Positions 16,138 to 23,039 of a stretch of 23,088 nucleotides of DNA are shown piece by piece (the first letter of the stretch is position 1; the number at the start of each line of letters is the position of its first letter). Position numbers and translations under genes: made by a program. The stretch comes from CAZTZY01 sp964617765. GTDB lineage: Bacteria > Pseudomonadota > Gammaproteobacteria > Pseudomonadales > DT-91. The stretch lies in contig CAZTZY010000048.1 in NCBI GenBank assembly GCA_964617765.1, forward strand, positions 1 through 23,088, read 5' to 3'. The notes below the pieces were generated by a model, which saw only the letters and a program-made list of their open reading frames with translations, made no database searches and was not told the DNA's origin.

Positions 16138-16139
16138 CG
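16116..16139. repeat. Inverted repeat across the operon promoter spacer
   Basis: GCTGCTTGA and TCAAGCAAC form 9-base arms around a six-base centre (GGCTAA); one position pairs only as G-U. There is no T-run on either side, so an ordinary intrinsic terminator for folK is unlikely. The repeat overlaps the -35 hexamer and spacer of the candidate promoter and could be an operator. Confidence 0.5.
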
Positions 16140-16177
16140 CTCTCTGTGAACATATGAATATTTGTTTATTTTAAAAA

Positions 16178-16693
16178 TCATAGAGTTGCTAACTTTAAAT
16201 ACTCGGCAACACCAAAATCCAGTATATGAATTAATTGTTTCGACTTATCAAATTCAGACCATATATTTTTATAATTCTCTTGTTTACAAGGATGCAAACG
16301 CATTGGGGCAATCTCGGCCATCGGCCATAAAACAAAAGCATTCACAAGAATCTCCGGGCGCGGCAATATTACACCCTCAATATCGCCCACAAAGTCATCA
16401 TAAAGCAGGATATCAATATCGAGGGTTCGCGAACCATCAGTCGCATTATTGCGCAAACACCCATTCGCTTGCTCCACATTCCTTAAAAACCCTTGCAACT
16501 CCCCTAAAGCCAGGTCGGTGGTAATTTCCACCACAAGATTATAAAAGGGATTTCCTTCAAAACCGACAGATGCACTTTCATAAACAGAAGATATAGCATC
16601 AATAGTAAAATGTTGGCGCAAAGCCAATACACCTGCTTTGACATGCTTCTCCCGCTCAATATTACTGCCGATACCGAGAAAGACTTTAGCCAT
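16178..16693 (-). CDS. folK: 2-amino-4-hydroxy-6-hydroxymethyldihydropteridine pyrophosphokinase
   Basis: HPPK transfers pyrophosphate from ATP to hydroxymethyl-dihydropterin in folate synthesis. The 171-residue product begins MAKVFLGIGSNIERE, the family start, and carries FYNLVVEI and the signature DGSRTLDIDILLYDD, whose two aspartates bind magnesium. The frame extends to 16750, but the ATG at 16693 was chosen because the extension has no homology-like features and overlaps folB further. With this start it overlaps the folB end by eight bases. folB directly upstream supplies the previous step, so the two act consecutively. Genomes of this group often carry a second folK near panB; this copy is the folB-linked one. 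Confidence 0.93.
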   Translation of the reverse strand: MAKVFLGIGSNIEREKHVKAGVLALRQHFTIDAISSVYESASVGFEGNPFYNLVVEITTDLALGELQGFLRNVEQANGCLRNNATDGSRTLDIDILLYDDFVGDIEGVILPRPEILVNAFVLWPMAEIAPMRLHPCKQENYKNIWSEFDKSKQLIHILDFGVAEYLKLATL

Positions 16694-17048
16694 GCAGCTT
16701 CTCTCCACGCTCGATAATAACACCCACATCTCTAGCGTTAGCGATAGCACCCGGTTTACTGATGCTTAGACGCATCCAAGAACACTGAAACTCATCCAGA
16801 ATAATTGTCGCGCAATGCTCTGCCAGCGTTTCAATAAGCTTAAACTGGCTTCCCTCAATAAATGCAACTATTCTGCTCGATACCGCACTATAATCAAGCG
16901 CATGAGCAATATCATCTGTAGCTGCAGGGCAGGAAACATTCACGGCCATATCAAGATCCAGTACAAGTGTTTGGCGCACAACTTGCTCCCATTCATATAC
17001 ACCAATTAATGCTTCCACTTTTAATTCACGTATATAAATAATATCCAT
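16686..17048 (-). CDS. folB: Dihydroneopterin aldolase
   Basis: FolB cleaves 7,8-dihydroneopterin to the hydroxymethyl-pterin used by FolK, and can also epimerise it. The 120-residue protein shows the family pattern: MDIIYIRELKVEALIGVYEWE with the substrate-binding glutamates, DYSAV in the middle, LIETLAEHCA, and the catalytic lysine in SKPGAI near the C-terminus. The open frame runs up to 17150, inside tsaD, but the ATG at 17048 shares its bases with the tsaD stop (TAATG), a classic coupled start. Its stop lies inside the folK start region. Together tsaD-folB-folK form a minus-strand operon; plsY, found between tsaD and folB in Pseudomonas, is missing here. Confidence 0.94.
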   Translation of the reverse strand: MDIIYIRELKVEALIGVYEWEQVVRQTLVLDLDMAVNVSCPAATDDIAHALDYSAVSSRIVAFIEGSQFKLIETLAEHCATIILDEFQCSWMRLSISKPGAIANARDVGVIIERGEKLHG

Positions 17049-18082
17049 TAACAAACTGCCCTTAATAATGATGGCAACTCCATCAGAGGCCATCGAGGGC
17101 GTACAATGATTTCCAGATTGCTCTTCTGCCCGGCTTTCAAACGCTGGCATCCGGCATAAGCAATCATTGCGCCATTATCAGTGCATAAATGTGGGCGCGC
17201 ATAAAAAAGCTCGGCATTTTCTTTGGTTACCATTCTATTCAAATGTTCTCTTAACCGTTGATTAGCACTGACCCCACCGGCAATTAACAAATTTTTACAC
17301 TGTGTTTGCTCAAGAGCCCGCCTGCACTTTGCTGTCAAAGTTTCAACGACTGCTAACTGGAAACCGGCAGCTATATCTGCTCGATCTTTATATGACATTT
17401 CTTCACCGCAAGACTCAATAGTATTTAAAGTAAAAGTTTTTAATCCACTAAAACTAAAATCCAGGCCTGGCCTTGCTATCATTGGACGTGGAAATTCAAA
17501 ACGCGAATCATTACCTTGTTCAGCATATTTAGCTATAGAAGGACCGCCAGGATAGGCCAAACCCATCATTTTGGCGGCTTTATCAAATGCTTCACCAGCA
17601 GCATCATCCAATGATTCGCCCAACAATTCATATTCCCCAATGGCTTTGACATAAATCAGCTGGGTATGGCCTCCTGATACCAATAATGCGACCAAGGGGA
17701 ATTTTGGTGGGTTTGCCTCCAGCATAGGGGCCAGCAAATGCCCCTCCATATGATGAATGCCGATTGAAGGCTTTTGCCAAACATAGGCCAAACACTGCGC
17801 AGTAGCGGCACCCACCATCAATGCCCCCACCAATCCCGGACCTGATGTGTAAGCTATGCCATCAATCATGCTTGAATCGCACTGCGCTTCCTGCATAACT
17901 TCATCAATAAGAGGCAGTAATTTCTGCACATGATCACGCGAGGCCAGCTCTGGAACCACACCGCCAAACTCGGCATGCAATTGAATTTGGCTATATAACC
18001 GTTCTGCCATCAAGCCTAGCTGATCATCATATATTGCGACCCCTGTTTCATCGCAAGAGGTCTCGATTCCAAGTACACGCAT
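17048..18082 (-). CDS. tsaD: tRNA N6-adenosine threonylcarbamoyltransferase TsaD
   Basis: TsaD transfers the threonylcarbamoyl group from TC-AMP to A37 of ANN-decoding tRNAs, working with TsaB and TsaE; it is essential in most bacteria. The 344 residues follow the Kae1/Gcp pattern: MRVLGIETSCDETGVA at the N-terminus, the metal-binding HHMEGH (H111, H115), LVSGGHTQL, GEAFDKAAKMMGLAYPGGP, and the late GGVSANQRLR and TDNGAMIAYAG with the last metal-binding aspartate. It is divergent from rpsU, the standard arrangement in gammaproteobacteria. The ATG at 18082 has no clear ribosome-binding site. Confidence 0.97.
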   Translation of the reverse strand: MRVLGIETSCDETGVAIYDDQLGLMAERLYSQIQLHAEFGGVVPELASRDHVQKLLPLIDEVMQEAQCDSSMIDGIAYTSGPGLVGALMVGAATAQCLAYVWQKPSIGIHHMEGHLLAPMLEANPPKFPLVALLVSGGHTQLIYVKAIGEYELLGESLDDAAGEAFDKAAKMMGLAYPGGPSIAKYAEQGNDSRFEFPRPMIARPGLDFSFSGLKTFTLNTIESCGEEMSYKDRADIAAGFQLAVVETLTAKCRRALEQTQCKNLLIAGGVSANQRLREHLNRMVTKENAELFYARPHLCTDNGAMIAYAGCQRLKAGQKSNLEIIVRPRWPLMELPSLLRAVC

Positions 18083-18109
18083 AGAATTATCGATTTAAAA
18101 AGTTGGCAC

Positions 18110-18138
18110 ATTATAGGTGAGATAATCAACAATGAATA
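18110..18138 (-). promoter_or_regulatory. tsaD promoter candidate (perfect -10)
   Basis: On the minus strand a perfect TATAAT occupies 18115-18110; the best -35 at 17-base spacing is only TATTCA (18138-18133). Transcription would start about 20 bases upstream of the tsaD ATG. It is back-to-back with the rpsU promoter. Confidence 0.5.
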
Positions 18139-18144
18139 AAGATT

Positions 18145-18173
18145 TTGCATTTAGTTGGCCAAGCGTTTAAAAT
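18145..18173 (+). promoter_or_regulatory. rpsU operon promoter with GC-rich discriminator
   Basis: TTGCAT (18145-18150) and TAAAAT (18168-18173) are 17 bases apart. The bases that follow, CCGCGCCCC, are strikingly GC-rich for this AT-rich spacer. GC-rich discriminators are known for stringently controlled promoters of ribosomal genes, so negative control by ppGpp/DksA is a reasonable inference. The transcript would carry a leader of roughly 75 bases before rpsU. Confidence 0.6.
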
Positions 18174-18253
18174 CCGCGCCCCAATATGCCAATTTACCAG
18201 CTTCATGGAATTTGGCTGATAAATCATTCATTTAACAAATAAAGGTTTCTTAG

Positions 18254-18469
18254 ATGCCTGCAGTAAAACTAAAAGAAAGCGAACCATTTGATATCGCATT
18301 GCGCCGTTTTAAACGCTCCTGTGAAAAAGCCGGTATTTTGGCTGATGTACGCGCGCGCGAATTTTACGAAAAACCAACTTCCGTTCGTAAACGCAAAGCT
18401 GCAGCTGCAGTTAAACGCAATCAGAAAAAAGTTTCTCGCGATTCACGTCGTTTACAACGTCTTTATTAA
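18254..18469 (+). CDS. rpsU: 30S ribosomal protein S21
   Basis: S21 binds the 30S platform near the anti-Shine-Dalgarno end of 16S rRNA and aids initiation. The 71-residue, highly basic protein has the exact family length and pattern (MPAVKLKESEPFDIALRRFKRSCEKAG, then the lysine/arginine-rich tail ending QRLY). An AAGG lies nine bases before the ATG. It is the first gene of the macromolecular synthesis operon, followed here by yqeY, dnaG and rpoD. Its stop codon lies inside a perfect AT-rich hairpin that may set the level of downstream genes. Confidence 0.98.
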   Translation: MPAVKLKESEPFDIALRRFKRSCEKAGILADVRAREFYEKPTSVRKRKAAAAVKRNQKKVSRDSRRLQRLY

Positions 18470-18491
18470 TTAATCTCCCGATTAATTAATA
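18464..18491 (+). repeat. Perfect 12-bp inverted repeat across the rpsU stop codon
   Basis: TATTAATTAATC and GATTAATTAATA are perfect reverse complements around a four-base loop (TCCC). The left arm contains the rpsU TAA stop. There is a single G-C pair at the loop and no T-run, so it is not a standard intrinsic terminator; it could serve in mRNA processing, partial attenuation or protection of the rpsU 3' end. Confidence 0.75.
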
Positions 18492-18506
18492 CTTGGGAAT
18501 CTACGC

Positions 18507-18953
18507 ATGAGCATTATCAAGGCACAAATCCACGATGCTATGAAAGCTGCCATGCGCGCTCAGGAAAAAGAACGTCTGGGTACTATTCGCTTGATTATGG
18601 CTGATATCAAGCGCGTAGAAGTTGATGAGCGCATCGAAGTAGATGATGAGCGTATGCTCATCATTCTCGACAAAATGCTCAAGCAACGCCGCGATTCCAT
18701 TTCTCAATATGAAGCAGCAAATCGCCCAGAATTAGCCGCTAAAGAAGCCGCTGAAGTTCTTGTAATCCAAAGCTTCTTACCCGCCCAGCTTACCCAAGAT
18801 GAACTGAATAGCATGATTGATGCCGCGGTAGCTGAATCTGGCGCAACTTCAATGAAAGATATGGGCAAGGTCATGGCAATCCTGAAATCTCAGGTTCAAG
18901 GACGTGCAGATATTGCCGAAGTCAGTAAATCTATCAAATCACGTTTTGCATAA
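18507..18953 (+). CDS. yqeY: GatB/YqeY domain protein
   Basis: A 148-residue helical protein of the YqeY family, related to the C-terminal tRNA-binding tail of the amidotransferase subunit GatB. The sequence matches the family throughout: IKAQIHDAMKAAMRAQEKERLGTIRLIMADIKRVEVD at the start, LIILDKMLKQRRDSISQYEAANRPELAAKE in the middle, and the C-terminal MKDMGKVMAILKSQVQGRADIAEVSK. Its precise function is unknown; the fold suggests a link to aminoacyl-tRNA handling. It lies between rpsU and dnaG as in Pseudomonas, with a GGGAA-type ribosome-binding site before the ATG. Confidence 0.95.
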   Translation: MSIIKAQIHDAMKAAMRAQEKERLGTIRLIMADIKRVEVDERIEVDDERMLIILDKMLKQRRDSISQYEAANRPELAAKEAAEVLVIQSFLPAQLTQDELNSMIDAAVAESGATSMKDMGKVMAILKSQVQGRADIAEVSKSIKSRFA

Positions 18954-18999
18954 ACATCGCTCGCTTTCGTAAAAACCCATCTCAGCTATACTACTGCCC

Positions 19000-20826
19000 A
19001 TGGCCGGCAAAATACCCCAAACTTTTATTGATGACATACTCGAACGCAGTGATATCGTCGAGATTATTGACTCGCGCGTAAAATTAAAAAAGACAGGCCG
19101 CAACTATTCTGCTCGTTGCCCTTTCCACGAAGAAAAAACCCCTTCATTCAGCGTAAATCCCGACAAACAGTTTTACTACTGTTTTGGCTGTGGCGCTGGC
19201 GGCAATGCCATCAGTTTTTTAATGGATTACGACCGCACCAGTTTTGTGGAAAGCATAGAAAATCTTGCACGGCATTTAGGAGTTGATGTTCCAAGAGAGG
19301 AAATTTCAACAACCGTCCGGCAACAACAAGAAACTAAACGTTCTATTTATGATCTACTTGAGCAGACTAACAATTATTATCAATTGCAGCTACTTCAACA
19401 CCCGCAAAAAGAAAAAGCTATAAATTACCTGAAACAACGAGGATTAAGCGGGGAAATAACCAAACATTTTGGCATTGGGTATGCTCCTCCTGGCTGGGAT
19501 AACCTGTTAAAAACGCTAGGCCAGACACCCGAACAAATGCAACAACTCATCGACGCTGGAATGCTTATTGAAAAAGACGATCAAAGCGGCTCTTATGATC
19601 GCTTTCGGGACCGCCTTATGTTCCCCATTCGTGATAACCGTGGGCGTACCATAGCTTTTGGCGGCCGCGTACTTAATGATGAAAAACCGAAATACCTGAA
19701 CTCGCCTGAAACGGCTGTTTTCCACAAGCAACTCGAACTATATGGTCTATATGAAGCACGCCAGGCCAATCGGCATCTAGAGCGGCTATTAATGGTTGAA
19801 GGGTATATGGATGTGGTCGCACTGGCACAATATGGAATCACCTATGCAGTTGCCACATTAGGTACTTCAGCAGGTAGTGCGCATATGGAAAAAGTATTTC
19901 GTCACTGCTCTGAAGTCATTTTTTGCTTTGACGGTGATGAAGCCGGACGCAAAGCCGCATTTCGCGCCCTGGAAGCAGTCTTACCTTTAATGGAATCAGG
20001 GCGACAAGCCAAATTCCTGTTTTTGCCTGAAGGCGAAGATCCCGATAGCCTCATCCGCAACATTGGCAAAGACCAGTTTTTATGGCAAATGGATAAAAGC
20101 CAAACCCTTTCCGAGTACCTATTCAGTATCCATGAAAAACAACTGGATCTAGGTCGGGCGGATGACAAGGCAAAACTCATCAGCAATATCATGCCTCACA
20201 TTCAAACTTTACCTGCCGGCGCACTCCAGGAAATTATCTTACATAGCTTAAGTGATAAAACTGGCCTGCCTATCGACGATATAAAAAACCTGAGCGCATC
20301 AACATTAAAAGCCGACGAAGAAGCAATTTTCTCTGACAATATCGCATTTACTCGTCAGCCAGCAAAAACTCGCGAAAAGCTCAACAATGACTCAAGAAAA
20401 ATAAAACGAACACCGGCACGCACTGCCATTGCCTTGCTAGTCTTAAACCCCACTCTAGCTACAGAAAAAACAACAGAATTGCTGAATAACCTGGAAAATA
20501 TCGATGGGGATATGATTTTGCTACAGGAATTACTCACTTACATAAACGAGAAACAAGAAGTGAATACTGCAAAAATCATAGGATATTGGCAATCACATCA
20601 TAAATCAGCCATTAGTCGATTATTAGCCCTTGAAGTAAATAACGAAAACCCCGAAGAGCAGCGGAAAGAATATCTTGAGGCGATTGAACAAATCAGCAAA
20701 AACAAACAACGCGAAAAACACGCTGTACTCATTGAAAAGCTAAAACAAAACCCCAATATACGTTTTGATGAAATGGATGGCGAAGAACGCGATATCTATT
20801 TGTCCATTTTTCAAAAGAAATATTAA
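19000..20826 (+). CDS. dnaG: DNA primase
   Basis: DnaG makes RNA primers for replication and binds the DnaB helicase at the fork. The 608-residue protein has an N-terminal CHC2 zinc-binding domain with ligands C40, H43, C61 and C64, an RNA polymerase core with TOPRIM residues E267 (VEGYMDV) and D311/D313 (FDGDEAG), and a C-terminal helicase-binding domain from about 445. The linker at about 425-465 (around EAIFSDNIAFTRQPAKTREK) is low-complexity and probably flexible. The ATG at 19000 has no Shine-Dalgarno sequence; a TATACT lies seven bases upstream. Third gene of the rpsU-yqeY-dnaG-rpoD operon. Confidence 0.97.
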   Translation: MAGKIPQTFIDDILERSDIVEIIDSRVKLKKTGRNYSARCPFHEEKTPSFSVNPDKQFYYCFGCGAGGNAISFLMDYDRTSFVESIENLARHLGVDVPREEISTTVRQQQETKRSIYDLLEQTNNYYQLQLLQHPQKEKAINYLKQRGLSGEITKHFGIGYAPPGWDNLLKTLGQTPEQMQQLIDAGMLIEKDDQSGSYDRFRDRLMFPIRDNRGRTIAFGGRVLNDEKPKYLNSPETAVFHKQLELYGLYEARQANRHLERLLMVEGYMDVVALAQYGITYAVATLGTSAGSAHMEKVFRHCSEVIFCFDGDEAGRKAAFRALEAVLPLMESGRQAKFLFLPEGEDPDSLIRNIGKDQFLWQMDKSQTLSEYLFSIHEKQLDLGRADDKAKLISNIMPHIQTLPAGALQEIILHSLSDKTGLPIDDIKNLSASTLKADEEAIFSDNIAFTRQPAKTREKLNNDSRKIKRTPARTAIALLVLNPTLATEKTTELLNNLENIDGDMILLQELLTYINEKQEVNTAKIIGYWQSHHKSAISRLLALEVNNENPEEQRKEYLEAIEQISKNKQREKHAVLIEKLKQNPNIRFDEMDGEERDIYLSIFQKKY

Positions 20827-20946
20827 TAAATTCAAAGTGTTAAAAATTTACAGCCGAATTATTAAAAAAAAGTAATCTACAAAAGGACACTATTTTAAAA
20901 ATTATGTCTAAGCTTAAGCCTTGCGTATTTTATAGAACGAATAGAC

Positions 20947-20979
20947 CCGACTATGTTATAATAATCGGCTAATTTTTTT
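20947..20979 (+). promoter_or_regulatory. dnaG-rpoD intergenic signal: rpoD -10 hexamer inside a terminator-like hairpin
   Basis: A perfect TATAAT lies at 20957-20962, about 45 bases before rpoD, with no good -35 at 17 bases (AGAACG). The same bases form an imperfect hairpin: CCGA-C-TAT (20947-20954) against ATA-A-TCGG (20961-20968), followed by seven T residues at 20973-20979. As RNA made by readthrough from dnaG this resembles a weak intrinsic terminator; as DNA it resembles an internal rpoD promoter. The rest of the 180-base gap (20827-21006) shows no small gene. Confidence 0.45.
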
Positions 20980-21006
20980 CATTTGTAACCATCAGCAGAT
21001 ACCTTC

Positions 21007-22863
21007 ATGCCTCAAAAAGTGCAGCAACAATCAAGAATCAAACAACTGATAGCGCGTGGTAAAGAACAAGGTTACCTTACCTATGCCGAGGTTAATGACC
21101 ATTTACCGCAGGATATTTCCGAGCCAGATCAGGTTGAAGACATTATTCAAATGATCAATGACATGGGCATTCAGGTATTTGAAGAAGCGCCTGATGCCGA
21201 CCAGGTCTTAATGGAGGAAGGCGACTCGGCCGCTGATGAAATCGCAGCAGCTGAAGCTGCAGCAGCCCTTCAAGCAGTTGAAGGCGACTTAGGCCGCACT
21301 ACCGACCCCGTGCGTATGTACATGCGTGAAATGGGGACTGTTGAACTTCTTACCAGAGAAGGCGAAATAGTTATCGCCAAACGCATAGAAGAAGGCATCA
21401 GGGATTTATTACATGCTGTAGCATTTTATCCAGGCACTGTTGCGGCTATTGTTGCCCAATATGAAAAAGTGGCTACTGAAGAACTCAAACTTGAAGATGT
21501 ATTGATTGGCTACCTTGATCCTACCGACGTTGTTCAAGAGGCAAAACCACAAGGCTTTAGCGAACCTGTTGAAAAAATAGTGGCGGATACTGACATCGAT
21601 GATGACGATGAAGATGCTGTCCCAGGTGAAGATGATGAAGCAGGCCCCACCGGACCAGACCCTGTAGAAGCAGCCGAGCGTTTTTCTGCACTAAAAAAAC
21701 AGTTAATCAAAACTGACAAGGCTATTGAAAAATACGGCCGTTACGACAAAAAAGCCCAGACAGAACTGAAAAAACTGGGTGACCTTTTTATGTTTTTCAA
21801 ATTAACCCCGAAAACATTCGAACCCATTCTTGAAGAAGTACGCAAGTCCTTATCAACTTGTCGTTCTCATGAAAAGCAAATTATGGGTATTGTCGTAAAA
21901 AATGCAAAAATACCTCGTAAAACTTTTATTGATAGTTTTATAGGCAACGAAACTAACAACAAATGGCTTGCTGGATTTATCAAAGCCAATAAGAAACATG
22001 CCGATATTCTCAATACATTTAGTGAAGATATTCTGCGTACACAACGCAAACTTATCGCTATGGAAGCAGCTACCGGTTTAACTGTTAGCGACATCAAGGA
22101 TATCAATCGTCGCATCTCCATAGGAGAAGCACGAGCTCGACGCGCCAAAAAAGAAATGGTTGAAGCCAATCTTCGCCTGGTCATCTCTATTGCTAAAAAA
22201 TACACAAATCGTGGCCTGCAATTCCTCGATCTCATACAGGAAGGCAACATTGGCTTAATGAAAGCAGTCGATAAATTTGAATATCGTCGCGGTTATAAAT
22301 TCTCCACCTATGCAACATGGTGGATTCGTCAGGCCATCACTCGCTCTATTGCAGACCAGGCCCGCACCATCCGTATACCAGTACACATGATAGAAACCAT
22401 CAATAAACTGAATCGGGTTTCCCGTCAAATGCTGCAAGAAATGGGACGCGAGCCCACACCTGAAGAATTGGGCGTACGCATGGAAATGCCTGAAGATAAA
22501 GTACGCAAAGTGCTTAAAATTGCCAAAGAACCGATTTCCATGGAAACGCCTATTGGCGACGATGAAGATTCCCATTTAGGTGACTTTATTGAAGATGCCA
22601 GCATTACCTTGCCCATTGATTCAGCCACCGCCCAAAGTCTTCGTGAAGCTACCAAAGAAGTGCTTAGCGGCCTAACTGCTCGTGAGGCCAAGGTATTGCG
22701 TATGCGCTTTGGTATTGACATGAATACCGACCACACACTGGAAGAAGTTGGCAAACAGTTTGATGTTACTCGTGAGCGTATTCGTCAAATTGAAGCAAAA
22801 GCCCTGCGTAAATTACGCCACCCAACACGTTCGGACAGCCTGCGCAGCTTTATGGATGAATAA
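21007..22863 (+). CDS. rpoD: RNA polymerase primary sigma factor, sigma-70
   Basis: RpoD directs RNA polymerase to housekeeping promoters. The 618-residue protein has region 1.1 (about 5-75), region 1.2 (DPVRMYMREMGTVELLTREGE from 100), a long non-conserved insert with an acidic run at about 197-220, region 2 (NLRLVISIAKKYTNRGLQFLDLIQEGNIGLMKAV, then YATWWIRQAI with W438-W439 for -10 melting), region 3, and region 4 ending in the -35-binding helix-turn-helix (LEEVGKQFDVTRERIRQIEAKALRKLRHP). Length and order are those of gammaproteobacterial RpoD. It ends the macromolecular synthesis operon and is followed by an intrinsic terminator. The ATG at 21007 has only a weak ribosome-binding site. Confidence 0.98.
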   Translation: MPQKVQQQSRIKQLIARGKEQGYLTYAEVNDHLPQDISEPDQVEDIIQMINDMGIQVFEEAPDADQVLMEEGDSAADEIAAAEAAAALQAVEGDLGRTTDPVRMYMREMGTVELLTREGEIVIAKRIEEGIRDLLHAVAFYPGTVAAIVAQYEKVATEELKLEDVLIGYLDPTDVVQEAKPQGFSEPVEKIVADTDIDDDDEDAVPGEDDEAGPTGPDPVEAAERFSALKKQLIKTDKAIEKYGRYDKKAQTELKKLGDLFMFFKLTPKTFEPILEEVRKSLSTCRSHEKQIMGIVVKNAKIPRKTFIDSFIGNETNNKWLAGFIKANKKHADILNTFSEDILRTQRKLIAMEAATGLTVSDIKDINRRISIGEARARRAKKEMVEANLRLVISIAKKYTNRGLQFLDLIQEGNIGLMKAVDKFEYRRGYKFSTYATWWIRQAITRSIADQARTIRIPVHMIETINKLNRVSRQMLQEMGREPTPEELGVRMEMPEDKVRKVLKIAKEPISMETPIGDDEDSHLGDFIEDASITLPIDSATAQSLREATKEVLSGLTAREAKVLRMRFGIDMNTDHTLEEVGKQFDVTRERIRQIEAKALRKLRHPTRSDSLRSFMDE

Positions 22864-22890
22864 ACTGATCATTAAAAGCATTCGATCTAT

Positions 22891-22923
22891 AAAAACCAGC
22901 CGAGGCAACAAAGCTGGTTTTTT
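22891..22923 (+). terminator. Intrinsic terminator after rpoD
   Basis: AAAAACCAGC (22891-22900) pairs with GCTGGTTTTT (22913-22922) around a 12-base loop, and the T-run directly follows the GC-rich core. It lies 28 bases past the rpoD stop, marking the operon end and separating it from the tRNA promoter. Confidence 0.88.
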
Positions 22924-22963
22924 ATTGCTTTAAAACACATTAGAAAACAGACAAAAGAAGCAC

Positions 22964-22992
22964 TGGAAAGACAAGCAACGGATCGATATAAT
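22964..22992 (+). promoter_or_regulatory. tRNA gene promoter candidate
   Basis: A perfect TATAAT (22987-22992) is preceded at 17 bases by TGGAAA (22964-22969), four of six consensus bases. Transcription would start near 22999, about 40 bases before the mature tRNA 5' end. Confidence 0.6.
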
Positions 22993-23004
22993 TTGCACCC
23001 TGTC

Positions 23005-23021
23005 ATTAACCTTGGGTTAAT
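23005..23021 (+). repeat. 7-bp hairpin in the tRNA leader
   Basis: ATTAACC and GGTTAAT are perfect complements around a TTG loop, between the promoter and the mature tRNA. It has no T-run, so it is not a terminator; it may be a feature of the 5' leader removed by RNase P, or chance. Confidence 0.4.
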
Positions 23022-23039
23022 AGGCAGATTCTACGTTTA

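Noticed and set aside
16116..16139. Intrinsic terminator for folK
   Set aside because: The dyad pairs well but has no T-run after it in the minus direction, so the operator reading was preferred.
21534..21719. Minus-strand serine-rich open frame within rpoD
   Set aside because: Complement of the acidic Asp/Glu run in the sigma-70 insert; low complexity and no start signals.
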